From assembly GCF_000002995.4 (NCBI RefSeq), contig NW_025062475.1, forward strand, positions 12,060,687-12,124,686: a stretch of DNA of 64,000 nt, read 5' to 3'. Below are positions 52,801 through 64,000 of the stretch, one piece after another (position 1 is the stretch's first letter; each line of letters opens with the position of its first letter). Position numbers and translations under genes: made by a program. The notes under the pieces were generated by a model. It saw only the letters and a list, made by a program, of their open reading frames with translations. It ran no database searches and was not told where the DNA came from. This DNA comes from Brugia malayi (lineage: Eukaryota > Nematoda > Chromadorea > Rhabditida > Onchocercidae).

Positions 52801-55800
52801 AGTGAAGGAACAATCTTTATAATTGTAAAACTTATAAATATCATAATTTAATGGAATAAATCGAATTTATTGGTTACTTTCTTTTTACATTTTTAATTTT
52901 TGTTTTCTAAAAAAAATTTTTTTATCTATAAATATTTATATTAATTGTTGTGTTTTTTGATTAATTATATTTTTTTTTTCTAATTTCAAAAAAAAAAAAA
53001 AAAAAAAAAAAGAAAAGAGTTGCATTTAATGAATATTCTTTGATGCTATCAAATCTTTTTTTTTTTTATTAATATCGAATTAATAAGAAAAGATATTTTA
53101 TAATAATTAATGAATTTATAGTGGAACGAACAACCGTACTTCTTCAATTAGCAAATGCTTTACCTGTGAATACAAATAAGGTAATTCAAACGAGTTTAAG
53201 TTGCTGTATTACACATTTAATTGCATCAATTGATGATCCAAATATAGCTGTTGCTCAACAAGCATTATTATCCATTCAACATATGCCTTCAGCTTCTTTA
53301 AAGGTTTCAAAAATTGCAATTAATTAATTAGCTAATTAATTAGTATTGATTAATAGAGCATTATTGATTAGAAATATAAAACTTGTTAGATATATTTGTT
53401 ATCTATAAAAGGAAGAGAGAAATTTTAACAAATGCTTCTTTTAATCTTTATAATGTGAAAATTATTAATGCTTATTGTATTAATTATTATTTTTAATCCT
53501 TAAATAAATATTTTCCTCATTAATACTGATCATCTTTTTTTTTGTATTAAATCAAAAAAAAAAAAATTTTTTTTTTGCCATTCATTTGTTGTTAAATTAA
53601 TAAATTCTTATTTAATCATACAGATTGCTGAATGATTTATTAATTTATTCAATTTTGAAATTGCAAATAAAAGAAAAAAACTGATAGCGAGTTTAAATTT
53701 AAAATTTTTGTGAATGCCAGTGAATTTTAATTTTAAAATTTTAACAATAATTATATATTATGTTTTATAGTTGATGTGTCTTTGTTTGGAATCACAATTT
53801 GATAGTTCAATTGTTGATCGAGCATTAATTATCACTCGAATTCAACAACTTACATCAATTGTTCCAAATGTAGAAATTCTCACCTGGGAATTTTTCATTC
53901 AACGATTTGAAGGACTTGCGATTGAGAGTCAACTTCTTGCAAAGAATGGAGAATCTAATTTTATTCATGGTTTATTTCTCATTTATTTTATTCTGGTACA
54001 TTTGCGCACTTGCGCTAAATGTATTTGTTAACTCTAACTTTAAACTTAACCTTAAATTCTAAAACATTATGCTTAACTCTCTTTTTCTTTATTTATTTTT
54101 ATTCATTAGTTTTTTTTTTTTTTTTTTTTTTTTTCAAGTTTTATTTAATAAGGTGATAATTCATGATTGTCATTGATATTTTCATATCATCAGATAATTT
54201 AAATAAGAATTACATCACTTTTCACTTGTCTAACTAATTAGTTTTCATTTCCAATTAATTATAAAATTAAATCATTCATAAAATTATTTATTATTTCTTC
54301 TTTCCTTTTACTAATTGTAGAATTTAGCAAATAAAATAACGCATTATTTATTCAGTAATTTTATTTTTCATTTTCAATAATACATTGTGTAGTATTTAAA
54401 ATTTACAATAATTGAATTTAAAACACATAAAATATGATTAAAATTTGGGTAGAAATTAGGAAAATGATTTTTTTTTTAAAAAAAAAAAAAAAGAGTTGAA
54501 ACTAAATTAAAATTTAGATCTAACTCATTCGGATCCATTGAGTGAATTATATCAACGAAAATTAACTCGTGCTCGTCAAATTATCGCGAATAGTTGTAAT
54601 GCTCGATCAATTGTTCGAACTTTACAAAATAATTCAATGTGTCATCAACTTAGCACTGCAATATTTCGACCATCGTCATGTAGGTTATTTAAAATTTCAC
54701 ATATTATTCAAAAAATAAAAAAAAAAAAAAATTTGAAAATGATTTAATTGAAGTAAATAATTTCTTATTAATTAATTTGTAACTATTTTCTTAATTTTTT
54801 TTTTTTTTTTTTCAAAATAGTACTCAAATTTCACATGAATTAGAAATAAAAATTGTGAACAAAACAAAAAAGAAAAAAAAATTAAACTTCTAAATTTGAT
54901 ATTGTATTTCTGTTCCTTTTTTATCATATGATAATTTATAAATATCATATAAATTAATTACTTAGAAAATGACAAATGATCAAATGAACATTGTTCACTT
55001 AAAAAATTATAAAATTTTGAAAATTATCAAATAAATAACCATCTTTGCATCTTTGCTGTACTTATTAATAAAACTAACTCTAAGCTATCCAATACTGATT
55101 TCATTTCTTTGATTTCAATTCGATCAATTATAATATCATTTTCTTTCATCATTAATTAATCTATCGCTATCATTAATATCATTTAGAATGAATAATTAAA
55201 CCTTTAAAATATGTGTAATCTATTAATTAATTGTAAATTTCATTATTTGTACAGCATTTAAATAGATTTGAAGTATATTATAAGAATTTATTTATATTCA
55301 TAATGAATTTAGTTCTTAATTAATTATAATTAGCTTATAACAATAAGCTAACTTATAGTATATTATAAAAATTTAACTTATTGAAGCAGGAATCTTAAAA
55401 AAAAAATGTAGGTTAATTAGTTAATTAATTAACTAAAGGGAAAATTATTGCTGAATTGAAATATGATGAAGTGAAAAGACGTACAAGTGCGTTAATCAGT
55501 GGTAGAAAGAAGATTCGTCATTTGGTTACAATCGTTAAAATTATTTCTACCTGGAAATTATCCAAGCATCTGCAATTATTTACAAATGCTTTGGCTCGAT
55601 CAACGATCAATTGTATGTACTCAACAAATATCATCAATATCATCACTATCATTATCATTATCACTATCATTATCACTATCGTTATCATTATCATATCCTT
55701 TATGCACTGTATAGTTGTGAATGTTGCACATTTATCCATCATTAATCATCCATTGCACTATTTCATCCCTAATATTAACTAACTTACCCATTGAAATTAA

Positions 55801-58800
55801 ATTAAAATTATTGAAAAAAAATTGATTATCACAACCTTTAGTTTATTTTTTAATTAATTATTAAGCATTTAATTAATTAGTTTAATTTCTAATTTCATCC
55901 CATTCATTTTCATCTGATTATTTCCATTTTAATTATCATATTGTTGTTTTTGTATAATGTATTTTATAAGCATGAAATAATTTAGCTGAAGAAAAAAATT
56001 TATAATAATTCATTTAATATTGGCAAAAAAAAAAAGCAAAGAAAAAGAATTATAATAATTCTAATTAAATTATTTTCTATTATAATTATTAATTAATGAA
56101 ATTTTTGTGATAGTTTCTAAGATAATTTAATGTTTTTAGTTAACTTAATATGATATTATTTTTTGTTTTTTTTTTTACAATTAAGCTTATCAATGAATTT
56201 AAACTTATCACTTTGTTAATCAAATGCACAATATTGTATTATCCTTTGGCATATAGAAGAAATAATTAAATTAGAATTATCCCTTTTTGCATAATTGAAA
56301 ATGTTTTTTTCCCTCATATTTTGTAATAATAATTCTTATTTATATATTAAATTCTTTTTTTAGCTCAAGAAATGAAAGAAACGTTGCATAATACATCCCA
56401 TAGTAGTGGTTAGTTTTATTCTATAAAAATTTATGATTTCTAAAAATTATGAACTAAAAAAAAAAAACCACAAAAAATTATTTCAAATATTAAATTTGAA
56501 CTTATTTTCTAGATTTAAATCATAATTTACTTTCCAATTGCTAAATTTAAATTTGAATTTATTTTCTAAAATTTCCAATTAATTTTATCATTCTTTCCAT
56601 TTTTTCCTTTTTTTTTTTTTTTTTTTTGCAATATCATCAAAATAAATAGTTCATTGTTTGTAAAATTATAATAACATTGATAGAATGAAATTAATATAAT
56701 TAATTATTTGCTAATTTATTAGTAATATAAGTAAAGAAAATTATTATTCCTTTGAACATATGAGCTAATATAAATTTGAACCATAATAAAATTTCAACAA
56801 ACTTTTTTTTTTTAACTTTTCAAATGACTAATTTCAAATGTAATTAATTTCCAGGTGCATTTTCACGTTTACGAGAATTTACGGATGAGGAGAGTAATAT
56901 GTGTTTACTGATGAACCGAGTTGTTGATATTGATAATCCGGAACGATACATTGTTTATTTGACCGTTTCTCTATTTGTATCATTTCTTTGTAAAAATAAA
57001 GGTGGCGATGAGAAAGCAAATGCTAAAAAACAAAGTTTATTATTTCGACATTTTAATGCTCTCATTGGTTACAGTAATTCTGAGAAATGCTTCACCATAC
57101 CACCAAAAATATTACGGTTTGTTCAAATATTTAAATATAAAATTTTAATTGTAATTATTACTTATATTTTTTTTTCAAATTACATATTTTAACTTAATTA
57201 TTTGCTAAATTTTTTTAATTAGTTATAAAATAAGCTAAAAGTCAAAAAGATATCTTTGTAATGAATTTAAATTATTTGCAATAATTAAGTTAAAAATATG
57301 AAAAGAAAAAGAAAATACGATTTTATATTTAAGCTAAAAAAAAAAAAAAAAAAAGAAAAATGCTAAAATATTTCAGCAAATCAGCAGTATGTAATAGCTT
57401 TTTAAGTGGTTTACCAGAAATTTTGGATTGCAATTTGGTAGTGGGTAATCAGGTAAAATAATTAATTACCTAAAAATAATTAATAAAATAGTTCTTTTTA
57501 TACTAAATTTAAAGTACTTTTTTAATGTATATTAGCTAAAGTTAAAAGTATCTAATTACTATTTCAATGCTATCTTATCAATAAATGATAATATATCTTT
57601 TAGCTATTTTCATATTTTATGTAAAAAATTATTTTAGTCTGTTATAGACTAAAATATTGTACTTTATAGACTAAAAGTAAGACTAAAGTATTATTTGGGA
57701 TTAACTTTTTTACTCTTGTTAATTCCAAATAATTTTTACAAAATTTAATTTTAAATAATATATTACAGATTTTAATGCTTGGTGTACAACTTTTACTACA
57801 TTTGCCATCGCCTCAGAAATTGGCCAGTGATCAACCATTAGTCGAATATTCACTTACATTATTGGACATTAATGCTAGGCATTTTTGGCTCAATGCAGTT
57901 ATTATTATCCTTTATAAGGTTTTTTTTTTTTTTGAAATTGAAAAAAAAATTTTTTTTTCAAATATTTAAATTACCTATAATATGTTTATATAATAATGAA
58001 GTAATGATTTTTTTTTAATGTTATAGTCGTTTGAAAAAGTTGGAATCGAAGCAAAAAAAAATTTTGACCTAAATAATAAATAAAATAATAAATAATAAAT
58101 ATTTTTCACGTTACTCACGTGGAAAATAGAAGAAAAATATTCAAATTAGGCATCTACAGGTTTTATATGTTTGGTATAAAAATATTTGTGATTTAACTTC
58201 GTTATTCTCGAGAATATTGAATTTGATGTATTAATTTGCTTTAGTCTCTTATTTTACTTATGTAACAGACTAATTAATTAATTAATTAATTAATCATTTA
58301 CTGATTATTTTAAGCTTTCAATTTAATTTGTTTTATTTTGTCTTTTTTTTAAAGCATAATTTTTCTTAATTTAATATCATTTTGATTATGATTTCATCTA
58401 CTTTCTACATCGATATTTATAGTATCGATATGATGCGCCACCACTTAGCGAATATTTACAAAAACTTATTTCAATAATTATTTGCACTCTTGAAGCTGAG
58501 GTAATCAATTAATTCTGTATGCTATGCACTTTATTTTATTATTTAATTTCTGATTCATTATTTCAGTTTTTTTTTCCCAATTTTAATAGAAAACACATTT
58601 GACGGTTTCACTTCTTTTTTTTTTCCTTTTCTTCAATATTTTTCAATATAATTTTAATTTTTTTTTAAAGGTTCATATTTGTAATATGAAAGCACAACCA
58701 ATAAAAATTGAAATGGATCCATTATCAAGTTCTGATGAAGAAGAATTAGAAAATGATTGTGGTACTGATAAGTTACATCGACCTGAAACACTCACTGTTC

Positions 58801-61800
58801 TATGTTCACAAGCTAATTCTGTTATTGATGTAAGTTATATGAGTCGGAATATTTATAAAAAAATCATAGTGGTACGAAAAAAAAAAGACTTTATGTCTTG
58901 AAATGAAAAAGAATGAATTTGAATAATTTTAATTTTGTAATTTAAAATGCAAAAGAATCTTTGAGAAAGAAATTAAAATTATTTTATTGTAAATTTTCTT
59001 ATATTAAATATTATTTATTTACAAGTTATTCGATCATTAATAATTGAAATGCAAAATTTTTCCTCAAATTGCATAATATCAAAATTTTCATTTTATCATT
59101 AAATTTCCAGTTTATTTTTTAATTTTTTTTTTAAAATTATGATTAATTATATGTGTATGAATTATAATGATAGTGTCATTTATTTAAGGTAAATGAAGGA
59201 AAATTAGAAGCAATTGAAGAAGAAGGTATTGAGAATGGTAAAAAGAAACAAATGGATTGCACAAAACGTCGTTTTCGAAAAAGTTTCTTTACAATAATTT
59301 ACAAATATGTGTATATTATATTGTTAATTAATTTAAAAATAATTTATCATAAATTATTTTTTTTTTTTTTTTTGATTATTAGTAAGAATTAAATAGAAAT
59401 GATAAATAAATAGATGTACGTTATATTTATTGCAACAAATAACGTAAATATAAAACAAACGTGTGTCATTATTTATAGCAACAAATAATGTAATCATGGA
59501 TAGACGTACGTTATATTTACGTAAATATTAAACAAACGTATATTATTATTTATAGCAACAAATAATGTAATCATGGATAGACGTACGTTATATTTACGTA
59601 AATATTAAACAAACGTATATTATTATTTATAGCAACAAATAATGTAATCATGGATAGACGTACGTTATATTTACGTAAATATTAAACAAACGTATATTAT
59701 TATTTATAGCAACAAATAATGTAATCATGGATAGACGTACGTTATATTTACGTAAATATTAAACAAACGTATATTATTATTTATAGCAACAAATAATGTA
59801 ATCATGGATAGACGTACGTTATATTTACGTAAATATTAAACAAACGTATATTACTATTTATAGCAACAAATAATGTAATCATGGATAGACGTACGTTATA
59901 TTTACGTAAATATTAAACAAACGTATATTACTATTTATAGCAACAAATAATGTAATCATGGATAGACGTACGTTATATTTACGTAAATATTAAACAAACG
60001 TATATTATTATTTATAGCAACAAATAATGTAATCATGGATAGACGTACGTTATATTTACGTAAATATTAAACAAACGTATATTACTATTTATAGCAACAA
60101 ATAATGTAATCATGGATAGACGTACGTATCGATGCGGTTACTGCAATGAATTATTAGGGAATTTTGATGAAGAAACCTTGTCACTGTGTATGATTGCTTT
60201 GGAAACATTTGTTCATCGAGAACCAGCGATGGCAGCTCCAATGCTTTTTCGTATCATTAATACTGTCACCAGGTTAAATTTAATAATTAGAAAAAAAAAT
60301 GAATTTTAAAAAATTAAAAAAAAGTTTGTATATATAAATATTATATAAAAGTATTGTATAAAGTTAAGTATTCTTCTAAAATTTTCATTAGTGACATAAA
60401 TATAAAAATATCGTTTAAAGTTAAATATTTTTCTGTTCTAAATTTTGCATTAATAATATAAATATAATAGTGTCATATAAAGTATATAATACTTCACATA
60501 AAAGTATGGTATAAAGTTGTGTATTATATAAAGTTAAATATTATATAAATAAAATGAAATATTATATAATGAAAAATGTTTTCCTTTTTTTTTCGAAAAA
60601 AAAAATTATTATATTAAATAAATTTACTATGAAGAATTTATGATAGAGATTTTAATAGCTATAAAATAATATTTAGATTAATTGAAAGACCATTGTATCC
60701 ATGGCATGACACATTGATGTTTGTTGCTGGAAATTGTCGAAGTGTTGCAAAACAATTAATTCGTATTTTATTACATCAAGTTTGCAGTTTATCATAATTT
60801 GAAATTTTTCTTATAATTTCAAATATTTTCATTTTTTTTTTTCTCAAAAAGTTTTCTTTTTTTCTATCTAACACTTTTCATTAATAATTACATTAGATTG
60901 TATGAAAAAAATGTATAATTATTAATATAAATTAATTAATTAATTGATATAAAATTTTAGCTATCATCAAGCGGAATATTTTTGCAATTATTTGATACAA
61001 ATATTGAACGAGTTAATCAATTTTGGTCTACAATATCATTTGCTTTAACTGATTTTCCTGAATTAAATCCAGTTTCTGTTATTCAATATTTGCTTGAAGT
61101 TAGTCAATTACTAAAATTTGAATTAGCAAAGTAAAATTTCATAGCAATGACTATATTATTTAAATTATATAATATGATGCGATAATAATAATAATAACAA
61201 TAATAATTTATAATAATAATAAATTTATAATAATAATAAATATATTATAATAATAATAATATAATAAATAAATATATAAATAATAGTAATAAAATATTGG
61301 AATGAATAATTTGTAATAATAATTCATAATAATAATAATAAATAAATAATAGTAATAAAATATTGGAATGAATAAAATTAAAGAAAACTATTTCAGGATA
61401 TTCTGGAAGACTGGCCTAATCGATTGTCTCGAATTTTGTTTAATTTGTCAACGTACGTAGAGTACGTATCGCCTGATGCGTATTTCTCGCATTGGAGTAT
61501 CGTTACTAACTTACTCGACTCATTCTTTCGTCAATATCTCTCGAAAGTAAGTATTTTAATTTTCTTACACAAAAATTCTAATTTTTCTTATTTTACTTTA
61601 ACCCACTTTTATTCTATTTTAATACTTTGTTTTACATTCATTTCTTTTGATGTTTTGATGTAAAAGAAAAAATAGTTGAAATTTTTGGTCAATTTTAATC
61701 ATTTTAGTTTAAGCTTTTTATAGTAATTAACAGTAATTACTGTAAACATTCATACAATTAGACGACTGTCAGTTATTTAATTTCTCTTATAAATACTTTT

Positions 61801-64000
61801 AAAAATTTTTGTTTTTTAAATTAGTTTAAAAGTCTATTTTAAACATTGAATTTGCAGATTCAAGCACAAACTGATAGGAATCCAATTCGTACTGAATTAA
61901 AAAATTGTATCGGTGTAATGGTAGCTATTTTACGTGTGCATAACTTTTCTACATTTAAGGTTTGATTTTTTTTTTCACTTTTTTTTTTATTTTAGTAATA
62001 CTGGAAGAATGCTTTTTTTTTTCGATTAATTAATTAAGAAAATTAGAAAAGAATTTTTTCGATTAATTAATTAGGAAAATTAGAAAAGAATTTTTTTCGA
62101 TTAATTAATTAAGAAAATTGAAAAGAAATATTTACATAACTTGAAAAGGTCCATTAAATTCATAATTTAAATTATTAGCTGAATAATTATTACAGAATTC
62201 AATATCGCTAGTAGAAGGATTCTCGAAATGGCTTACAGAAGTATTACATGAATGTAAAGTTGATTTATTAGATCTTTTAGCTGTTTGTACGGCATGTAAT
62301 CGTGCTTTATTAAGGGTAAAATTTGCATAATTTTTTTTTCTTCTCAAATTATTCATTTAAATTTTTTTTTAATTTCATTTTTTTTTTTCAATTAATTAAT
62401 TAATTTAGTAGTAACAGTACTATCATTGAATGTTAACTTATTCAAATGTTTTTTCAGGATCGTGATAAGCAATTCTTAACAAAAGCAATTGTCTCAGAGC
62501 TTGTGCAAGCATTAAAATTTAAATGTGATATGAATGAGCATAATTATATGATTGTATTAAATTTAATATTGCAAGATGCTGGTGAAGATGTTCCAGAGGA
62601 AATTATTGATGATCAGGTAAAAATTATAATTATGAATTATAATATTCTAATGTTTATTCAATTATTTAATTATTCTATTACTATATTATTATTATTTAAT
62701 TATTATTATTACTAATTATTATTTATTATTATTATTATTACCGTGTTATTATTATTTATCTAATTTTACCAATTATTAATTATTACTGCTTAATGTTTTT
62801 ATTTAATATTTAATTTTTATATAATTGTAATATCTATTATCTGTTTGTAAATATTATACATGCATATTTTTTTTAAAAAAGAATTTTTTTTTTTCAGATA
62901 TCTTCAAGTAAAATGTTTAGTAGATTATAAAATAATTTTTTTTTATTTTCGCTATCTAGTTTTTGCTTTTTTATTCATTTCTTTATTCACAGTTATCCAT
63001 TTTTTATTCTCCCATATTCTATTATTAATTATTTAATTAAAATCTTTCATTTTTTAAAGTTACTACTATTTGTCACAGTCTAGATTTAGCTTTTTAAAGA
63101 TTAATAAATCATATCTTGATAGATGAAATTTTTTGTGACAATTAATTTTAATCTGAATAAATTATTTGTTATTCTTATTAATCAAAAACAAATTTTCAGT
63201 ATAATACAGCAGCTTGTGATGCTGTTCGACCATATATCTTTGATTTTATTGATTTTATATCAGATTTACATGTATTAACTGAAATTAAGGTAAATATTTT
63301 ATATACATTTTAAATAAAATTTTTATATTATTTGTTAGTATTTTCCATAAAATAGTTTCTTTTTTTAAAATTTTGATTTTTTTCATTGGTTTTTTTTTTT
63401 TTTTGACTAGAATCCTTTTAAATCAATTTAAATTTTAAATTGTGTTCTAGAGAATTACCAATTCTGATAGTACTGGTGGTGATATCAAATCATCCGTAGC
63501 ACAAATTGTTGGCGTTGAAATGAGTCGATCAGGTGTACGTGATTCTCGAACTGTGGTAAATACTATTATCATTTGTTAGAAACATTGATAAGATTACAAA
63601 AGAATTATCATTTGAATATTTCTTTATAAAAACATGATATGATAAACTAATTTAAAAAATATTTGTAAAAATTTTCCAAATCTTTATCTTTTTTTTTTTT
63701 AATCTACTTTTCTTGACTTATTTCAGATCTATTCTTTTTTTTTTTTTTCATTCTTAGTACTTTAATGAAATATTTCACTTAAATTCTTTTATTGAAATTC
63801 CATGATCGAAATAATTTATAAAATAAAAATTTTAATGATAAAGAAAGAAAAAATAAATAATTTTAATATTAATTATTAACAGTAATATATTAATTAATTA
63901 ATTGTTGATCACATTTATAAAATATATCATTGAAAGAGGAAATATATGTTGTAGAATCGTTATTTGCCATGGTTAGTATCACCGCCATCTGTGACGCAAT
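35976..64000 (+). CDS. unc-79: UNC-79, auxiliary subunit of the NALCN/NCA sodium-leak channel; 3' part outside the window
   Basis: Very large neuronal protein with helical repeats. It works with UNC-80 to localise and stabilise the NALCN (worm NCA) sodium-leak channel; worm mutants show fainting locomotion and changed anaesthetic response (family knowledge). At least 41 exons, all joining in phase, give about 1,928 residues before the window ends. Identification rests on co-linear similarity to vertebrate UNC79 along the whole length. Examples are KIRTLSEFHSR, the LLFHYWPIHNKH segment, SLCKKCAEM, RFGIWLLATICPP, VGGIWDRLSTKK, DALDWIYALSLMEISIPLPI-like context, LTWEFFIQRFEGL, GYCNELLGNFDEETLS, DRDKQFLTKAIVSELVQAL and NRYLPWLVSPPS. 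Cys-rich clusters (CIPCQNTKC, CQNKGC, LCQECL) match conserved cysteines of the family. Exon lists are in the next three entries. Several introns hold minisatellites that touch splice sites. Confidence 0.95.
42011..42291 (+). repeat. 123-bp tandem repeat ending at an unc-79 acceptor
   Basis: Two full copies starting at 42011 and 42134 and a third partial copy from 42257, at exact 123-base spacing. The third copy breaks off after GCTAATTTT, and the acceptor of exon 5 (AAAG, ends 42292) follows at once. The repeat therefore covers the branch and pyrimidine region of this acceptor. Confidence 0.9.
43385..44590 (+). repeat. 54-bp minisatellite, about 22 copies, in an unc-79 intron
   Basis: A T-rich 54-base unit (contains ATATCTTATCACTTTTTG and GTTTGTTTATTTTTATTTG) in about 22 near-identical copies, filling most of the intron between exons 7 and 8. 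Because 54 is a multiple of three and the unit has no stop in several frames, open frames of over 400 codons appear on the plus strand and shorter ones on the minus strand. A one-base deletion at about 44286-44289 switches frames. These frames are not genes. Confidence 0.95.
48114..48700 (+). repeat. About 108-bp minisatellite duplicating the 3' end and donor of unc-79 exon 13
   Basis: The last 31 bases of exon 13 with their donor (ACTACTCAG/GTATTA) and about 77 bases of intron are repeated. The true exon ends at 48144. Copies of the exon tail end at 48252, 48361, 48471 and 48575, and a degenerate one near 48681 has AA/GT in place of AG/GT. Spacings are 108, 109, 110, 104 and about 106. Reading through the first donor meets TAA within two codons. 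Confidence 0.95.
49525..49920 (+). repeat. Compound AAT/GAT microsatellite repeated three times
   Basis: A block containing AATAATAATAA, then GTGATGACGATGATGGTGAT, then ATGATTGAATTG occurs three times; the GTGATGACG phrase falls at 49600, 49711 and 49856. It starts about 23 bases after the donor of unc-79 exon 15. Confidence 0.85.
50249..57452 (+). other. unc-79: unc-79 exons 16-27
   Basis: Exons: 50249-50494, 50635-50862, 51257-51481, 52051-52233, 52580-52703, 53122-53303, 53771-53969, 54518-54679, 55439-55612, 56364-56408, 56855-57116, 57377-57452. Exons 17-18 (50635-51481) encode a Ser/Thr/Pro-rich linker that is poorly conserved. The exon at 55439-55612 is the least certain: a second frame is also open, but only the frame given matches the phases of both neighbours. 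The 45-nt exon at 56364 is small but phase-consistent. Confidence 0.85.
55620..55702 (+). repeat. TCA/TTA microsatellite directly after an unc-79 exon
   Basis: An ATCATT/ATCACT hexamer-like run begins less than ten bases after the donor of exon 24 (55612). It keeps one frame open as Ser-Leu repeats; that frame does not match the phase of the flanking exons. Confidence 0.8.
59408..60120 (+). repeat. 77-bp minisatellite carrying copies of the unc-79 exon 32 splice acceptor
   Basis: Units recur at exactly 77 bases; the ATGGATAGACG landmark lies at 59496, 59573, 59650, 59727, 59804, 59881, 59958, 60035 and finally 60112 in the real exon. A degenerate copy starts near 59408. Each unit contains TTTATAG, then 42 bases, then a donor-like GTAAAT. 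The copies are almost identical, differing mainly at TATTATT versus TATTACT. The unit diverges from the true exon after ACGTACGT. Confidence 0.97.
61176..61375 (+). repeat. AAT trinucleotide-rich intron segment
   Basis: Impure AATAAT and ATAA repeats, including two copies of a phrase containing TAATAGTAATAAAATATTGG, filling the intron between unc-79 exons 34 and 35 up to its acceptor. Confidence 0.8.

Larger units (their letters stand above)
57769..64000 (+). other. unc-79: unc-79 exons 28-41
   Basis: Exons: 57769-57918, 58423-58500, 58671-58829, 59189-59282, 60095-60272, 60677-60779, 60961-61098, 61397-61546, 61858-61959, 62196-62315, 62458-62616, 63200-63289, 63451-63555, and 63955 to the window end. 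The exon at 58671-58829 carries an acidic stretch (SSSDEEELEND). The exon at 60095 starts inside the last unit of a 77-bp minisatellite. The exon at 61397 uses noticeably more G/C-ending codons (TCG, ACG, TAC, CTC) than its neighbours. Confidence 0.9.

Noticed and set aside
55499..55714. Alternative frame over unc-79 exon 24 ending in Ser-Leu repeats
   Set aside because: It ends in a stop within the microsatellite and cannot be joined in phase to either neighbouring exon, unlike the frame chosen.

Overview
The window looks like nuclear DNA from a parasitic nematode, most likely a spirurid or filarial worm. It is very AT-rich, full of poly-T and poly-A runs, and its genes are cut into many short exons with nematode-style acceptors (TTTCAG or TTTTAG). 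The gene set is that of a roundworm: a tyrosinase with ShK domains, a PP6-type phosphatase, and the NALCN-channel subunit UNC-79. The filarial assignment is inference from composition and gene style; no species call is possible by eye.

Layout, left to right. A divergent class I aldolase (minus strand) runs off the left edge. Facing away from it is the ubiquitin–ribosomal protein S27a fusion (1916-3088, plus). A 12-exon tyrosinase with two C-terminal ShK domains occupies 4138-9789 (minus). About 7.7 kb without a recognisable gene follows. Then come a PP6-type phosphatase (17508-19557, minus, possibly starting at 19959) and mitochondrial GrpE (20829-23045, minus). A plus-strand cluster follows: mitochondrial ribosomal protein L16 (24332-25601), the GPI-anchor remodelling protein PGAP2 (26001-27210) and a LYAR-type zinc-finger nucleolar protein (27534-29245), with the short gaps expected of a nematode operon. 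A two-exon gene (30125-32654) with a CW-like cysteine/tryptophan motif is of unknown function. A repeat-rich intergenic block (32.7-34.6 kb) leads to unc-79, whose 41 recognisable exons fill 35976 to the right edge and continue beyond it.

All exon joins given here were checked by hand for reading phase. They are consistent from exon to exon except at the 5' end of the L16 gene. Every C. elegans comparison is from memory of the gene families, not from a search.

The most unusual structure is inside unc-79. Several minisatellites sit on, or beside, its splice junctions. One 77-bp array (59408-60120) repeats the 3' splice site and first coding bases of exon 32. Each of its eight complete copies also carries a donor-like GTAAAT, so each copy has the form of a 42-nt, frame-preserving mini-exon. 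A second array of about 108 bp (48114-48700) copies the 3' end of exon 13 with its donor five to six times. A 123-bp array ends ten bases before the acceptor of exon 5, and a 54-bp array of about 22 copies fills most of another intron. No transposon, CRISPR array or RNA gene was recognised.
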